DNA from: Ferrovibrio sp964218355
GTDB lineage: Bacteria; Pseudomonadota; Alphaproteobacteria; Ferrovibrionales; Ferrovibrionaceae
NCBI RefSeq assembly: GCF_964218355.1
Contig: NZ_CAXPMC010000012.1
Span: 40,814 to 104,813 of the forward strand
DNA length: 64,000 bases
Reading direction: 5' to 3'
Positions within the stretch are counted from its first letter, which is position 1, and every line of letters begins with the position of its first letter. Of this stretch, positions 26,193-35,527 are shown one piece after another. Below the pieces are notes generated by a model. The model had not been told where the DNA came from and did no database searches. It saw only the letters and a list, made by a program, of their open reading frames with translations. The position numbers were made by a program, and so were the translations under genes.

Positions 26193-26690
26193 TCAGGCCG
26201 CTTCCACCTGACGCAGTGGCATCCGGGTGCGGACCAGCCGGCCCAGCAGGGAAACCAGAAGGATGGCCCGGTCGCCATCCACGGCCTCCTCGAACAGGGC
26301 TTCGGCATCGGCCATCGGGCCGTCGACGATGCGGAGGGTCTGGCCGCGCCGGAAGCCCGGCGGATTGAGCTGGATATAGCCCTCGGCCGTCTCGCGGGCG
26401 CGGATTCCGGCGATCACGGCTTCCGGCACCGGGATCGGCCGGTCACCCATCATCACCAGGCCGATCACGCCGCGGGTGCCGTTCACCGAACGCCAGCGCT
26501 GGCCGTCCATGTCGATGCCGGCAAACAGGTAGCGCGGAAAAAGCGCAGTGGCCACCACCTCGGCCCGGCCGGCATGGCGGCGCAGTTTCTGGTATTGCGG
26601 CAGGTAGACGTCAAAGTCCTGGTTGCGCAGTTCCTGGGCGGCCAGGCGTTCCTTGTGCGGCTGGGTGTAGACGGCGTACCACGTGGTCAT
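26193..26690 (-). CDS. NusG/RfaH-family specialised transcription antitermination protein
   Basis: 165-residue NusG paralogue. The N-terminal NGN domain reads WYAVYTQPHKERLAAQEL, then DVYLPQYQKLRRHAGR and ALFPRYLFAGID, typical of RfaH/LoaP/UpxY-like members. The C-terminus from about residue 110 is KOW-like (FRRGQTLRIVDGPMADAEAL). Unlike the essential NusG it does not sit beside secE or ribosomal genes. Specialised NusG paralogues usually promote elongation through long surface-polysaccharide or secondary-metabolite operons, so the 24-kb glycan locus nearby is a possible target. It is ATGA-coupled to the winged-helix gene. Confidence 0.85.
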   Translation of the reverse strand: MTTWYAVYTQPHKERLAAQELRNQDFDVYLPQYQKLRRHAGRAEVVATALFPRYLFAGIDMDGQRWRSVNGTRGVIGLVMMGDRPIPVPEAVIAGIRARETAEGYIQLNPPGFRRGQTLRIVDGPMADAEALFEEAVDGDRAILLVSLLGRLVRTRMPLRQVEAA

Positions 26691-27364
26691 GCCGCCTCCT
26701 CCCGTGTGCTGTCCGGCCGGGCGGCCTGCGCCACATGCAGGAAGCGGGGTGCGATAATCCGTTCGGCGGGCAGCTGGCGCCGCAGCCGGTCATGGGTTGC
26801 CTGCGGCTGCTGGCTGTCGGCAATGGCAACGACTTCGGCCTGCAGGGCAAGGGCGGCGGCAAGATCGGCCACTACCGGACAGCCATGGAACAGGGCCTCG
26901 TTGCGGCCCGGGGCGATCACGGCAGCCACGGTCACGCCGGCGGCAGAGGCCGACAGCAGGGCGATTTCGGCCAGCTCGCCGCTGCCGACAATGGCGATCC
27001 GCCGGATGCCGCGGGCGGCCAGCGCCGCAAAGGCCTCTTCATACTGGCTGCGGGCGCGGCGGAAGAAATTCAGCGAGGTTTCCAGATATTCGGCCACCAG
27101 CCGGCTTTTTTCGGCAAAGCCCTTGGGCGTCAGGTAATAGGCATAGCGGCGGGCGGGGGCATTCTGGATCTTCACCAGCCCCTTGGCGACGCAGCGTTTC
27201 AGCAGCGCATTGGCCAGCCCGAGGGCCACATCCAGCCGGACCGCCAGGCTGCGCTGGGTATGCTGATCGTCGGCGCCGATGGCATCCAGCAGGGCGACCA
27301 TGGTGGCGGCATCCTGCGGAGCCGGGTCGGGCTTGGCGGCGGGCTTGGCGGCGGGCTTGTTCAT
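26687..27364 (-). CDS. winged-helix plus Rossmann-like regulatory protein
   Basis: 225-residue protein using the ATG at 27364 (a start at 27400 is open but less likely). The N-terminus is rich in Ala, Pro and Lys. Residues about 20-95 look like a MarR-type winged helix: QRSLAVRLDVALGLANALLK, then RYAYYLTPKGFAEKSRLVAE. Residues about 125-215 resemble a Rossmann or PglD-like nucleotide/sugar-binding fold: RRIAIVGSGELAEIALLSA and a HGCPVVADLAAAL segment. It may be a sensor-regulator for glycan production together with the NusG-like protein, whose start overlaps its stop. No named family recognised. Confidence 0.65.
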   Translation of the reverse strand: MNKPAAKPAAKPDPAPQDAATMVALLDAIGADDQHTQRSLAVRLDVALGLANALLKRCVAKGLVKIQNAPARRYAYYLTPKGFAEKSRLVAEYLETSLNFFRRARSQYEEAFAALAARGIRRIAIVGSGELAEIALLSASAAGVTVAAVIAPGRNEALFHGCPVVADLAAALALQAEVVAIADSQQPQATHDRLRRQLPAERIIAPRFLHVAQAARPDSTREEAA

Positions 27365-27427
27365 GGTATGAACGATACGCGGCCCGACCGATCCGGTCAA
27401 ACGCTTTATATGCCCGGATTTCCTGCC

Positions 27428-28732
27428 TTATTTGCCTGCGAACAGTGCCTCGATGGCGGCCGCGATCCGCAGCAGCCGGGCATCCTGGCCGTTGCGGGCC
27501 ATCAGCATCAGGCCGACCGGCAGGCCGCCCTGCGCCGGCAGGGGCAGGGAAATGGCGCAGAGATCGAAGAAATTCCCTACCGCGGTATTGCGCAGCAGGG
27601 CGGTATTGGCGGCGGTGAAGGCCGGCTCGCTGGCGGCGAGGGCGGCGATTGCCGGCGCCTGGATCGGCGTGGTCGGCAGCACCAGGGCATCGAGATCGGC
27701 CAGCAGGCCGTCCATGGCGGCGATCAGGTCGCGGCGCCGGCGTTGCATATAAATGTAGTCGGCGGCCGTGACCGCCCGGCCGCGCTCGATGCGGCCGCGC
27801 ACCAGCGGGTCGAATTCCGCCGCCCGGCTGTCGATCCAGGCGCGGTGGATGAAAAATGCCTCGGTGGCGGCAAAGCCGCCGCGGCCATTCACCGCGGCCA
27901 TCTCGGCCAGCAGGTCGGTCAGCGGCACGTCGCCAGGCTGCAGCCCGGCCGTGCCCAGCACCTGCAGCGCCGCCCCGAACGCCGCGGCCACGGCCTCGTC
28001 GAGCCCCTCCAGCAGGGCGCCGCGCGGGATGCCCAGGCGCAGCCCGGCCAGCGGTGCCGGTGCCGGCACTGCGGGCGGGATGCCGGCCATCACCGCATCG
28101 GCCAGCGCGCAGTCGGCGACAGTGCGGGCCATCGGGCCGATGCTGTCCAGCGCATAGGACAGCGGGAAGGCGCCGGCGGTCGGCACGCGGGACTGGCTCG
28201 GCTTCCAGCCGACGATGCCGCAGAGGGCCGCCGGGATGCGGGTGGAGCCGCCGGTATCCGAGCCGATGGCGATCTCGGCCATGCCGTCGGCCACCGAGAC
28301 GGCGCCGCCGGAACTGGAGCCGCCGGGAATGCGGCTGCGGTCGGCCGGGTTGCCCGGGGTGCCGTAATGCGGGTTGATGCCGACCCCGGAAAAGGCGAAC
28401 TCGGTCATGTTGGTGCGGCCGACCAGCACGGCGCCGGCCGCCTGCAGCCGGGCGATGGCCGGGGCCATGGCCGTGGCCGGGGCGGCATCGCGCAGCAGCA
28501 CCGAACCGGCGGTGGTGACCTCGCCCGGGATATCGAACAGGTCCTTCACCGAGACGATGCGGCCATCCAGCGGGCCGAGGCTGCGGCCCTGCCGCGCCCG
28601 GAGATCCGCCGCCTCGGCGGCCGCGCGGGCGCTGTCGGCCCAGACCTTCGTGAAAGCGCGGCCGCCCTCGCCGGCAGGATCGGCGATGCGGGCAAGACAG
28701 GCGTCCAGGCGGTCGCGGGCAGACGGGATCAT
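27428..28732 (-). CDS. amidase-signature family hydrolase
   Basis: Amidase of 434 residues that hydrolyses a C-N bond with a Ser-cisSer-Lys triad. The lysine is in RIVSVKDLFDIPG, the cis-Ser in IPGGSSSGGAVSVA, and the nucleophile Ser in GSDTGGSTRIPAALCG. The ATG at 28732 has GGAGG 5 nt upstream and is preferred to the frame from 28762. It stands alone between the winged-helix gene and a small membrane protein gene. Substrate is unknown; GatA is excluded because no gatB or gatC is near. Confidence 0.85.
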   Translation of the reverse strand: MIPSARDRLDACLARIADPAGEGGRAFTKVWADSARAAAEAADLRARQGRSLGPLDGRIVSVKDLFDIPGEVTTAGSVLLRDAAPATAMAPAIARLQAAGAVLVGRTNMTEFAFSGVGINPHYGTPGNPADRSRIPGGSSSGGAVSVADGMAEIAIGSDTGGSTRIPAALCGIVGWKPSQSRVPTAGAFPLSYALDSIGPMARTVADCALADAVMAGIPPAVPAPAPLAGLRLGIPRGALLEGLDEAVAAAFGAALQVLGTAGLQPGDVPLTDLLAEMAAVNGRGGFAATEAFFIHRAWIDSRAAEFDPLVRGRIERGRAVTAADYIYMQRRRRDLIAAMDGLLADLDALVLPTTPIQAPAIAALAASEPAFTAANTALLRNTAVGNFFDLCAISLPLPAQGGLPVGLMLMARNGQDARLLRIAAAIEALFAGK

Positions 28733-28792
28733 CACAGCCTCCGGATACGGATCAGAGCGCACTATGGCCGATCTGCCGGCGGCGGCAAGGGA

Positions 28793-28840
28793 CGCCGATA
28801 AGCGGGATTTATCGCGGATATCCCGGCGGGACTTATCGCC
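28793..28840. repeat. paired GCGGGAYTTATCGC direct repeats with inverted GATAAG arm
   Basis: Two near-identical 14-nt copies of GCGGGAYTTATCGC lie at 28802-28815 and 28826-28839, 24 nt apart. A CGATAAG at 28795-28801 is the inverse of CTTATCG in the second copy, so the stretch can fold. It lies between the small membrane-protein gene and the amidase, both on the minus strand. It could be an operator or a weak processing hairpin. Confidence 0.45.
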
Positions 28841-28852
28841 GGCGCCGGATCG

Positions 28853-29236
28853 CTAGCGCCAGACCCGGCGGATCTGGTCGCGATCGGCCGGCGGTGCCGC
28901 CGGTGCCGGGGCGGGGGCCGGGGCCTCCTCGACGCGGGCGGCCTGGCGGGCCTCCCATTCCTTCCGCATGCGCTCATGGCCCTCGATGCTCTGCACCGTC
29001 AGTTCGCATTCGGAGGCGATGGCATTCAGCACCTGCCGGGTGACCTTGTTGTACTGGCGGATGCGGTCATAGAAGCAGTCTTCCCGGCTGACCTTGCTGC
29101 CGGGGGTGTAATACTGCTTTTCGGCGCCGCGGTTGAGCAGGGCGGCGACGCCGACAGCCATGAGGACCAGCGCCGCGGTGAGCAGGATCAGACCGAGGCG
29201 GGGCAATTTCAGGTAGGACAGCACGTGGGGAGACAC
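28853..29236 (-). CDS. small single-pass membrane protein, function unknown
   Basis: 127 residues. A single hydrophobic helix at about residues 12-34 (LGLILLTAALVLMAVGVAAL) is followed by a polar domain with REDCFYDRIRQYNKVTRQVL and SECELTVQSIEGHERM, then a proline-alanine-rich tail of alternating Ala-Pro. Two cysteines (in EDCFYD and SECEL) could pair if the domain is periplasmic. I recognise no family. Its coding looks real by third-position GC and the intact transmembrane helix. Confidence 0.55.
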   Translation of the reverse strand: MSPHVLSYLKLPRLGLILLTAALVLMAVGVAALLNRGAEKQYYTPGSKVSREDCFYDRIRQYNKVTRQVLNAIASECELTVQSIEGHERMRKEWEARQAARVEEAPAPAPAPAAPPADRDQIRRVWR

Positions 29237-29543
29237 TCCATTTTGCCGCAGTATATGCCGCCGCCGCCGCTGCGCCCATGGTCAATATCGGCGACGCATT
29301 CCGGCCGGCCGCGGCCGGCCGCGGCCAGGGCCGTCCCGCAGCGACCGGGCGGGACCCGCAGACGCCAGTGAAATCCCGCAGAAGCCGGCAAAATCCCGTT
29401 CGATCCCGCGCTAAGTCCCTGGACCTGTGTGGCAGGTCGTTGATTTTCCGATAGACGATGTCCGACAGCAGAAAGGCCGGCCGGCAGAATTGGCCGCAAC
29501 TGGACGCAACGGGCCGTTACCACCGGCCTGTTCCCGGTCTGAT
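29237..29543. other. intergenic region with a 20-bp GC palindrome
   Basis: About 307 bases between the small membrane-protein gene and the end of hutH, with no convincing gene. It holds a perfect 20-bp palindrome of GGCC/CGCG units at 29302-29321, and several AATCCCG-like short repeats around 29370-29420. No T-run terminator is visible after hutH. Confidence 0.5.
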
Positions 29544-31061
29544 CTAGTGCGGCAGGGTGACCCCGGCAAGGGCGGCGCGGGCGGCGGCGATGTCCTCGCC
29601 CATCTCGCGGTCCTCGACCATGGCCGGGACCCGGGCACGGATGGCGTCATACAGGGGCCGCAGGGCCGGCGCCGGCACCAGGCCGCGCAGGTCGTAGGCC
29701 TGGGCGGCCAGCAGCGCCTCGATGGCGACGATGGTCGCGGCCGTATCCACGGCAAAGGCGGCGCGCTCGGCGGCCAGCGGCGCCATCGGCACGTGGTCCT
29801 CGGTATTGGCACAGGTCGGCACCGACTGGATCGAGGCCGGTACCGAGCGCATGCGCAGCTCGGCGACCAGCGAGGCGGCCGTGTACTGCGCGATCATGAA
29901 GCCGGAATTCTCGCCCTGGCGGGCCTGCGGGTGAATGAGAAATGCCGGCAGGCCGCCGGAATTCTTCTCGTCCACCAGCCGTGCCGCCCGTCTTTCGCTG
30001 ATCACGGCCAGCGACGAGACGGAATTGGCCAGCATGTCGAGCACCTCACCGGCACGCTGGCCGTGGAAATTGCCCGAGTTCGATGTCACGAAGCCGTCGG
30101 CAAGGCCGAAAATCGGATTGTCGTTGGCGGCATTGATCTCGATCTCCAGCGTGCGCGCCGCATGCTCGACGGCATCGCGGGTGGCACCCAGCACCTGCGG
30201 GATGCAGCGCAGGGACAGGCCGTCGCGCAGCCGGCTCGGCCGCGGCGGCAGCACGGCCGTGCTGCCGGCGGTGTAATGGCGCAGCGCTTCCGAGGTGGCG
30301 ATCTGGCCCGGATGCGGCTTGGCCAGCGCCACCCGCTCGTCGAAGGCATCCGACACGCCGCCCAGAACCTCGAGGCTCATGGCGGACACCGCCTCGGCCA
30401 GCCGCACCAGCCGCCGCGCATCATATGCGGCCAGCACGCCGATGCCGGTGGTCTGCTCGGTGCCGTTGATCAGCGCGATGCCGTCGCGGCCATCCACCGC
30501 CGGCGGCGCGATGCCCAGCGAAGCGAAGGCTTCGGCACCCGGCAGCCAGTCCCCGCCGGGCAGTCTGGCGCGGCCGCCGCCGATCAGCGGCAGCACCATA
30601 TGGGCCAGCGGCGCGAGATCGCCGCAGGCGCCGACCGAGCCGCGCCGCGGCACATGCGGCACGACGCCACCATTCAGCATGGCCAGCAGGGCCTCCAGCG
30701 ATGCCATGCTGACGCCGGTCAGGCCGGTGGCCAGCACATTGGCACGGATCAGCATCATCGCGCGCACTTCATCGTCGGCCATCGGTGCGCCGGTGCCGGC
30801 GGCATGGCTGCGCAGCAGGTTATGCTGCTGGGCGCGGTTGGATTCCTTCGGCACCGGCCGGCCGTCCAGGGCGCCGAAGCCGGTGGTGACGCCATAGATC
30901 GGCGTGCCATCGGCGATCATTTTCTGCAGCAGGGCATGACACTCGGCGACCTGCCGGCGGCCGGCCTCCGACAGCGCCACGCCGCGGTTCTGCCGCGCCA
31001 CCGCGGCGACGGCATCGAGGGTGAGGGATGTGCCGTCGAGCAGCAGCGCAGTCGAGGTCAT
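29544..31061 (-). CDS. hutH: histidine ammonia-lyase with Cys in the MIO triad
   Basis: MIO-dependent lyase that converts histidine to urocanate. The ATG at 31061 gives 505 residues, the normal HutH length; the frame runs on upstream to 31175 without matching the family. Motifs include YGVTTGFGALDG, LLRSHAAGTGAPM with the Ser-His selectivity pair of HAL, and RGSVGACGDLAPLAH. In that motif the Ala-Ser-Gly that cyclises to MIO is Ala-Cys-Gly, with Cys146 encoded TGC at 30624-30626. ANTEDHVPMA near the C-terminus keeps the HAL-type Glu, but the usual Gln before it is Thr. hutU and hutC nearby support HAL over PAL or TAL. Confidence 0.87.
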   Translation of the reverse strand: MTSTALLLDGTSLTLDAVAAVARQNRGVALSEAGRRQVAECHALLQKMIADGTPIYGVTTGFGALDGRPVPKESNRAQQHNLLRSHAAGTGAPMADDEVRAMMLIRANVLATGLTGVSMASLEALLAMLNGGVVPHVPRRGSVGACGDLAPLAHMVLPLIGGGRARLPGGDWLPGAEAFASLGIAPPAVDGRDGIALINGTEQTTGIGVLAAYDARRLVRLAEAVSAMSLEVLGGVSDAFDERVALAKPHPGQIATSEALRHYTAGSTAVLPPRPSRLRDGLSLRCIPQVLGATRDAVEHAARTLEIEINAANDNPIFGLADGFVTSNSGNFHGQRAGEVLDMLANSVSSLAVISERRAARLVDEKNSGGLPAFLIHPQARQGENSGFMIAQYTAASLVAELRMRSVPASIQSVPTCANTEDHVPMAPLAAERAAFAVDTAATIVAIEALLAAQAYDLRGLVPAPALRPLYDAIRARVPAMVEDREMGEDIAAARAALAGVTLPH

Positions 31062-31132
31062 TTTGAGTTCCTGTTGGCTTCGAAAACCGGAAGATTTAGG
31101 GTAGCCTACAGGATGGGGCCGAGGGAGAAAAA

Positions 31133-31570
31133 ATGCCTGTGATCCCGACCGGATTAAGAGTCGCAGCCTTTGCATTGCTGCTGATGGTTACGGCAGGGCG
31201 GGCTGCCGCCGAAGACATTTCCGGTTTCTGGTACGGCGAGGGGTATCAGGGACGCGGATATCTGCAGTGGCTTTCGGAGCGGCGCCCTGATGGCAGCTTT
31301 TTTGTCGAGTTCCGGCAATACAAGGAGTGCCAGATGACTTTCCAGCAGAAAGAAGCCGGGCGCTGGAAACTCGAAGGCAATATCTATTCGACGGCTACAA
31401 GTATGATTGATGGTGAGCGTGCCGATTATGCAGACCGATACCAGCTTGAAAGCGTCATCCAGGGTGTCATGAAATACAAGCACCTCAAGAGCGGCCACAC
31501 CTTTACCACTTATCGCGTCGGCGACGATTTCCGCTGGCCGACCTGCGATCCGGCCAAACTGGTATCCTGA
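31133..31570 (+). CDS. small secreted protein, function unknown, lying between hutU and hutH
   Basis: 145 residues with a clear N-terminal signal peptide (residues 1 to about 25, VAAFALLLMVTAGRAAA, then Glu-Asp). The mature part is rich in aromatic residues and strands: DISGFWYGEGYQGRGYLQWL, SFFVEFRQYKECQM, WKLEGNIYSTATSM. Two cysteines (KEC and PTC) could form a disulfide. GAGGGAG sits 6 nt before the ATG. A small lipocalin-like barrel is possible but not demonstrated. It is on the opposite strand to the hut genes, stops 3 nt from the hutU stop, and has visibly lower GC than its neighbours. Confidence 0.7.
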   Translation: MPVIPTGLRVAAFALLLMVTAGRAAAEDISGFWYGEGYQGRGYLQWLSERRPDGSFFVEFRQYKECQMTFQQKEAGRWKLEGNIYSTATSMIDGERADYADRYQLESVIQGVMKYKHLKSGHTFTTYRVGDDFRWPTCDPAKLVS

Positions 31571-31573
31571 CGC

Positions 31574-33262
<1,689 letters not shown>

Positions 33263-33275
33263 GGACGGACCTCGT

Positions 33276-34046
33276 TCAGATGAAAGACCGCTTCGACGTG
33301 CCGTCGGCGCGGTAGGAGAAGCGGGTGGCGAAGCGGTGGGCATGGCCCGGGTAGTACAGCCGCGCGGCCGAGACGATCTGCGTCCCCGACCAGGTGCGGC
33401 GGCGCAGGCGCAGGCAGGGTTCGCCCGCGGCCATTTTCAGCAGCCGGCGGATGCGGGCATCGGGCATCACCGCCTCGACGATATGCTCGACCTCGGTGGC
33501 CGGCGCGCTGCGCATCAGGAATTCGTTCGGTGTCTGGCTCTCGAAATCGGCGTCGAGATAGCCCGGTGCGGTGGCGGGATTGACGAAGCGGTCCTCGACC
33601 TGCAGCGGCACGCCATCGGCGGCATGCACCAGCACGGAATGCCAGACCGGTGCGCCCGGGGCGAGGCCGAGATCGCGGGCGGTTTCGGTATTTGCCTTCT
33701 CGGCCTTCAGCAGCTCGACATGGGCGGTGTGGCGCTGGCCGCGCTCGCGGATTTCCTCGGCGATGCTGCGCAGCTCGACCAGGTTGAAGATCGGCCGCTT
33801 CTCGGCCACGAAAGTCCCGGTGCCCTGGACGCGGACCAGCAGCCCCTCATGGGTCAGCTCGCGCAGGGCCCGGTTGACGGTCATGCGGCTGACCTTGAGA
33901 TCGCGCACCAGGGTGCTTTCGGAGGGGACCTGCTCGCCGGCGCGCCAGCCGCCATCCTCGATCAGGCGGACGATATATTCCTTGACCTGCCGGTAGCGGG
34001 GAGTCGGCCCGTTGATCGTTCCGGTCTCGGTTCTTGCCCCGGCCAT
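33276..34046 (-). CDS. hutC: histidine utilisation repressor, GntR/HutC family
   Basis: 256-residue regulator. The GntR winged helix spans about residues 15-80 (RYRQVKEYIVRLIEDGGWRA, VPSESTLVRDLKVSRMTVNR) and a UTRA ligand-binding domain fills the rest (LRLRRRTWSGTQIVSAARLY). HutC-type repressors leave DNA when urocanate binds. A perfect TTGTATATACAA palindrome lies 52 nt upstream of its start, so it probably represses its own hutC-hutU transcript. No copy of this palindrome is seen before hutH. Confidence 0.92.
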   Translation of the reverse strand: MAGARTETGTINGPTPRYRQVKEYIVRLIEDGGWRAGEQVPSESTLVRDLKVSRMTVNRALRELTHEGLLVRVQGTGTFVAEKRPIFNLVELRSIAEEIRERGQRHTAHVELLKAEKANTETARDLGLAPGAPVWHSVLVHAADGVPLQVEDRFVNPATAPGYLDADFESQTPNEFLMRSAPATEVEHIVEAVMPDARIRRLLKMAAGEPCLRLRRRTWSGTQIVSAARLYYPGHAHRFATRFSYRADGTSKRSFI

Positions 34047-34097
34047 GCCTGTCCTGCCCCTGTCGGTTCGCGACGGGGCAGTATAGGATCACTCCGA

Positions 34098-34109
34098 TTG
34101 TATATACAA
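34098..34109. promoter_or_regulatory. probable HutC operator
   Basis: Perfect 12-bp palindrome TTGTATATACAA in the 70-nt gap between the amidase stop (34117) and the hutC start (34046). The TGTA-TACA core matches the site type known for HutC of proteobacteria. Position before hutC implies autorepression and control of hutU. Confidence 0.75.
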
Positions 34110-34116
34110 GTCCGGA

Positions 34117-35505
34117 TCAGGGCTCCGGCCAGGGATGCAGGGCGGGGCGCAGCTGCTCGAAGATATGCGCCATGCGCAGCACGCCGGCATCGTCGAAACG
34201 GTGGCCGATGATTTGCAGGCCGATCGGCAGCTCGTCGCCGTCATAGCCGCAGCAGATCGATGCCGCCGGCTGTTCCGACATGTTGAACGGTACGGTGAAG
34301 CAGATATGGCCGAAGGGTTCGGCCAGGTTGTTGCCCGGGCAGGCCTCTTCCGCCGCATAGGCGGTGATCGGCGAGGCCGGCGCCAGCAGGAAATCGAAAG
34401 GCTGGGTGGCGGCGACGGCGGCCTCGCGCATGGCGAAGACCTGGGCCAGGCCGCGCATCACCTCGGCCCCGCCCAGGCCGGCGGCGCCGCGGCACCAGTC
34501 GGCGATGAAGGGCAGCACTTTTGCCTGGCGGTCCGGCGCCATCAGCTCGAAATCGGCCCAGGCGCGGGCCTGGAACACGACATTCATGCCGGCGATCATC
34601 GCCGGGGTCATGAAGGGCGCCGCCGGCGCGACGATGGCACCGGCGGCCTCGAACAGCTTCGCCGCCCGGCTGACGGCATCGCGCACCGCCGGCTGTGGCG
34701 GCGTGCCGACGCCGATATCCAGCAGCAGGCCGATCCGTTTGCCCTTCACCTCGCCATCCAGCAGCTTGGGGTAATCCTGTTCTTCATAGGGCAGGGACAT
34801 GTAGTCCCGGGCATCGGGCTTCGTCAGCTCGTTCATCAGCAGCGCGGCATCGGTGACCGTGCGGGTCATCGGTCCGGTGACGCGGCCGAGCCAGGGCGGA
34901 TTGATCGGGATGCGCCCGAGGCTGGGTTTCAGGGCGAAGATGCCGTTATAGGCCGCCGGCAGCCGCACGCTGCCGCCGATATCGGTGCCCAGGGCCAGCG
35001 GGCCGTAGCCGGCCGCCACCGCGGCGCCGGCGCCCGAGGACGAGCCGGCGGTGTTGCGCGCGGTGTTCCACGGATTGCGGGTCACCCCGTGCAGGCTGGA
35101 GACGCCGGAGGCCAGCATGCCGAAATCCGGCATCGTGGTCTTGCCGAGGAAGACGCAGCCGGCCTCGCGCAGGCGCGCCGCCGGCGGGGCGTCGACCCTG
35201 CCGGGATTCATGTCGCCGGCCGCCGTGCCGACCGGCGCCGGCCAGCCGAGGGTGCCGATATTGTCCTTGATGGTGACCGGCACGCCATCCAGCGGGCCGC
35301 GAGCCTCGCCCTTCCTCCAGCGTTTCTCCGACGCCTTTGCCGCGGCCAGTGCCCCCTCGGCATCGGTGATGTACATGGCGTTCAGCTGCGGCTCCCAGGC
35401 CGCGATGCGGGCCAGCGCCGCCCGGGTGGCCTCGACCGGCGACAGGCTGCCGGTGCGGTAGCCCATCCACAATTCGAAGGCGGTCAGGTCATGCAGGGCG
35501 GTCAT
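34117..35505 (-). CDS. amidase-signature family hydrolase
   Basis: 462-residue amidase. The triad is Lys80 (VPVTIKDNIG), cis-Ser around 156 (NTAGSSSGAGAAVAAG) and nucleophile Ser179 (GTDIGGSVRLPAA). GGGAG lies upstream of the ATG. It is the last gene of a minus-strand run with an M20 deacylase and an oligopeptide importer, so it probably hydrolyses an imported amide, peptide or N-carbamoyl compound. It is clearly distinct from the amidase at 27428. Confidence 0.88.
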   Translation of the reverse strand: MTALHDLTAFELWMGYRTGSLSPVEATRAALARIAAWEPQLNAMYITDAEGALAAAKASEKRWRKGEARGPLDGVPVTIKDNIGTLGWPAPVGTAAGDMNPGRVDAPPAARLREAGCVFLGKTTMPDFGMLASGVSSLHGVTRNPWNTARNTAGSSSGAGAAVAAGYGPLALGTDIGGSVRLPAAYNGIFALKPSLGRIPINPPWLGRVTGPMTRTVTDAALLMNELTKPDARDYMSLPYEEQDYPKLLDGEVKGKRIGLLLDIGVGTPPQPAVRDAVSRAAKLFEAAGAIVAPAAPFMTPAMIAGMNVVFQARAWADFELMAPDRQAKVLPFIADWCRGAAGLGGAEVMRGLAQVFAMREAAVAATQPFDFLLAPASPITAYAAEEACPGNNLAEPFGHICFTVPFNMSEQPAASICCGYDGDELPIGLQIIGHRFDDAGVLRMAHIFEQLRPALHPWPEP

Positions 35506-35527
35506 GCTGTCTCCCGGGCTTGCGGTT

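Noticed and set aside
24819..27137. Very long plus-strand open frame opposite rimO and the NusG-like gene
   Set aside because: It is antisense to two clearly recognised genes and has no family motifs; GC-rich DNA produces such frames.
27428..28732. Assignment of this amidase as GatA
   Set aside because: No gatB or gatC nearby and the sequence is a general amidase-signature enzyme of shorter length.
29302..29321. 20-bp palindrome as a possible terminator, origin or att site
   Set aside because: Only GGCC/CG units with no T-run, no integrase and no replication gene nearby; likely chance in GC-rich DNA.
31071..31107. Promoter for the secreted hypothetical gene
   Set aside because: A TTGGCT is present but no -10 hexamer lies at suitable spacing; not supported enough to list.
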